Shown here: positions 6,777 to 7,349 of the stretch, piece by piece
How positions within the stretch are numbered: the first letter of the stretch is position 1
Layout of the letters: the number at the start of each line of letters is the position of its first letter
DNA from: Palsa-506 sp050013415
GTDB lineage: Bacteria; Actinomycetota; Actinomycetes; Streptosporangiales; Streptosporangiaceae
DNA length: 7,349 nt
Assembly (NCBI GenBank): GCA_050013415.1
Contig: JBEKFH010000245.1
Coordinates: forward strand, 1 to 7,349
Direction: 5' to 3'
Notes under the pieces: model-generated
The model's input: the letters and a program-made list of their open reading frames with translations, nothing else
Told to the model about the DNA's origin: nothing
Database searches by the model: none
Made by a program: the position numbers and the translations under genes

Positions 6777-6827
6777 ACTATCGCCCGATCCCCAATGTGG
6801 GCCTTTCCAGAACCAATCGGAACTTTA
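6777..6827 (-). promoter_or_regulatory. AT-rich promoter-like island for the regulator gene
   Basis: The stretch from about 6775 to 6850 is markedly richer in A and T than its surroundings. On the minus strand it holds two -10 candidates: GATAGT (6777-6782), which would give a leader of about 25 nt including the GGAGGG site, and TAAAGT (6822-6827). Neither has a good -35 at standard spacing. TTCC/GGAA half-sites flank a 10-bp centre at about 6805-6822. This is a promoter region by composition; the exact box is a guess. Confidence 0.35.
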
Positions 6828-7022
6828 CCCAGAAATATCACGAGACTGGCGGTCAGGCTGCCTGGCTCTATCCGCCCGCGGCCCGAGACCGCGCAGCAGC
6901 CGACCGACATCGCAGCCGCGAGCGCGCGGGGAGATCGGCTGCTCGGTCGGCTATCTGCCAGTCACTAGCGACGGCGCGGCCCGCGCGGCTAACCTGATCG
7001 CCGACCTCCTGTGATCCGGCCG

Positions 7023-7075
7023 CCGGCTCGCCGCGACAGGCCGGCTCGCCGCGACAGGCCGGCTCGCCGCGAAAG
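7023..7075. repeat. 18-bp tandem repeat, about three copies, upstream of the VOC gene
   Basis: CCGGCTCGCCGCGACAGG occurs exactly at 7023-7040 and 7041-7058. A third copy from 7059 matches for 14 bases and then diverges (GAAAG at 7071-7075) as it runs into the ribosome site. The array ends 13 bp before the ATG at 7089, so copy number could change promoter spacing or form iterated protein-binding sites. The unit lacks the length and unique spacers of a CRISPR. Confidence 0.85.
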
Positions 7076-7077
7076 AT

Positions 7078-7082
7078 AGGGA
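7078..7082 (+). promoter_or_regulatory. Ribosome binding site AGGGA for the VOC gene
   Basis: AGGGA lies 6 nt upstream of the ATG at 7089 and supports that start. The overlapping ATAGGGAT could alternatively act as a -10 box for a near-leaderless transcript. Confidence 0.55.
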
Positions 7083-7088
7083 TCCGCG

Positions 7089-7349
7089 ATGCCCGCATCA
7101 GTTGGCTACCTGGTGATCGACACGACCGACCCGCAGCAGCTGACGCCGTTCTGGTGCGGGCTGTTAGGCGTGCACGTCGAGGAGTCGATCGGTGACGGCC
7201 AGTTCATCGTGCTGTCCAAGACAGCAGATGGTCTTACCGTCGGCTTCCAGCAGGTGCCCGAGGCCAAGTCCGGCAAGAACCGGCTGCACCTCGACCTGGT
7301 GGTCGACGATCTCGATGACTCCACCGCCGAGATCGAGGGGCTCGGCGGC
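7089..7349 (+). CDS. VOC (glyoxalase/bleomycin-resistance fold) protein, 3' end outside window
   Basis: Eighty-seven codons are present and the gene continues past the window. The product starts MPASVGYLVIDTTDPQ, continues LTPFWCGLLGVHV (18-30), VLSKTADGLTVGFQQVPE (41-58) and ends with RLHLDLVVDDLDD (65-77). This is the first beta-alpha-beta-beta-beta module of a VOC protein followed by the start of the second, in the style of actinobacterial Glyoxalase_6-type proteins of about 120-130 residues. VOC proteins include metal-dependent lyases and dioxygenases and metal-free drug-binding proteins. H67 fits the second-module metal or ligand position, but no first-module His is obvious. Codon 26 is TTA (7164-7166), which in streptomycete relatives needs the scarce bldA tRNA. 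The gene is divergent from the regulator, and its function cannot be specified. Confidence 0.82.
   Translation, partial: MPASVGYLVIDTTDPQQLTPFWCGLLGVHVEESIGDGQFIVLSKTADGLTVGFQQVPEAKSGKNRLHLDLVVDDLDDSTAEIEGLGG

Larger units (their letters stand above)
6746..7088. other. 343-bp divergent intergenic region between regulator and VOC gene
   Basis: From left to right it holds the regulator ribosome site, the AT-rich promoter-like island, a GC-rich segment (about 6860-7020) with no supported gene, an 18-bp tandem repeat and the VOC ribosome site. A plus-strand frame running through it to a stop at 7012-7014 reads protein-like over its last 27 codons but has no ATG or GTG start, so no gene is called. 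Confidence 0.5.

Noticed and set aside
6746..6910. N-terminal extension of the regulator frame to an upstream start at 6910 (55 more residues)
   Set aside because: The extra residues are not domain-like and run through the AT-rich promoter island, while a strong GGAGGG site lies 7 nt from the ATG at 6745.
7023..7075. CRISPR array
   Set aside because: The 18-bp units are directly abutting with no spacers, and no cas genes are seen.

Overview
The window is very GC-rich (third codon positions mostly G or C, GTG used as a start, TTA almost absent, compact actinobacterial -10 boxes). With its mix of proline-type enzymes, a helix-turn-helix/NB-ARC/TPR regulator and a polytopic glycosyltransferase-like protein, it points to a filamentous or soil actinomycete chromosome. 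I cannot name the genus from this alone.

Layout, left to right: (1) 1-1343, minus strand, a multi-spanning membrane protein whose C-terminus lies outside the window; it resembles GT-C (GT39/PMT-type) glycosyltransferases. (2) 1344-1477, a 134-bp divergent promoter region with a TATAGT box reading left, a TAAGGT box reading right and a perfect inverted repeat. (3) 1478-2992, plus strand, a 504-residue glutamate 5-kinase-like protein (amino-acid kinase + PUA) with an internal insertion and a C-terminal extension of about 130 residues. (4) 2993-3055, a 63-bp convergent gap with a strong hairpin and direct repeats. (5) 3056-4330, minus strand, a gamma-glutamyl phosphate reductase-like protein (ProA family) with the catalytic Cys kept but several signature motifs changed. 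(6) 4331-4411, a short gap with an 8-bp-arm inverted repeat next to a TATATT box. (7) 4412-6745, minus strand, a 777-residue XRE-type HTH + NB-ARC (STAND) ATPase + TPR regulator. (8) 6746-7088, an intergenic region with an AT-rich promoter-like island and three copies of an 18-bp tandem repeat. (9) 7089 to the window end, plus strand, the first 87 codons of a VOC (glyoxalase/bleomycin-resistance fold) protein, which carries a TTA leucine codon.

Together, the kinase and the reductase could carry out the first two steps of a proline-type pathway: phosphorylation of a side-chain carboxylate, then reduction of the acyl phosphate to a semialdehyde. Both are clearly off the housekeeping ProB/ProA pattern, and they are convergent rather than in the usual proBA operon. 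I read them as a secondary, possibly specialised, pair acting on glutamate or a glutamate-like substrate. The NB-ARC/TPR protein lies directly upstream of the reductase on the same strand and is a plausible local regulator. The membrane glycosyltransferase and the VOC protein may be unrelated neighbours. The pathway assignment is inference and no product is proposed.
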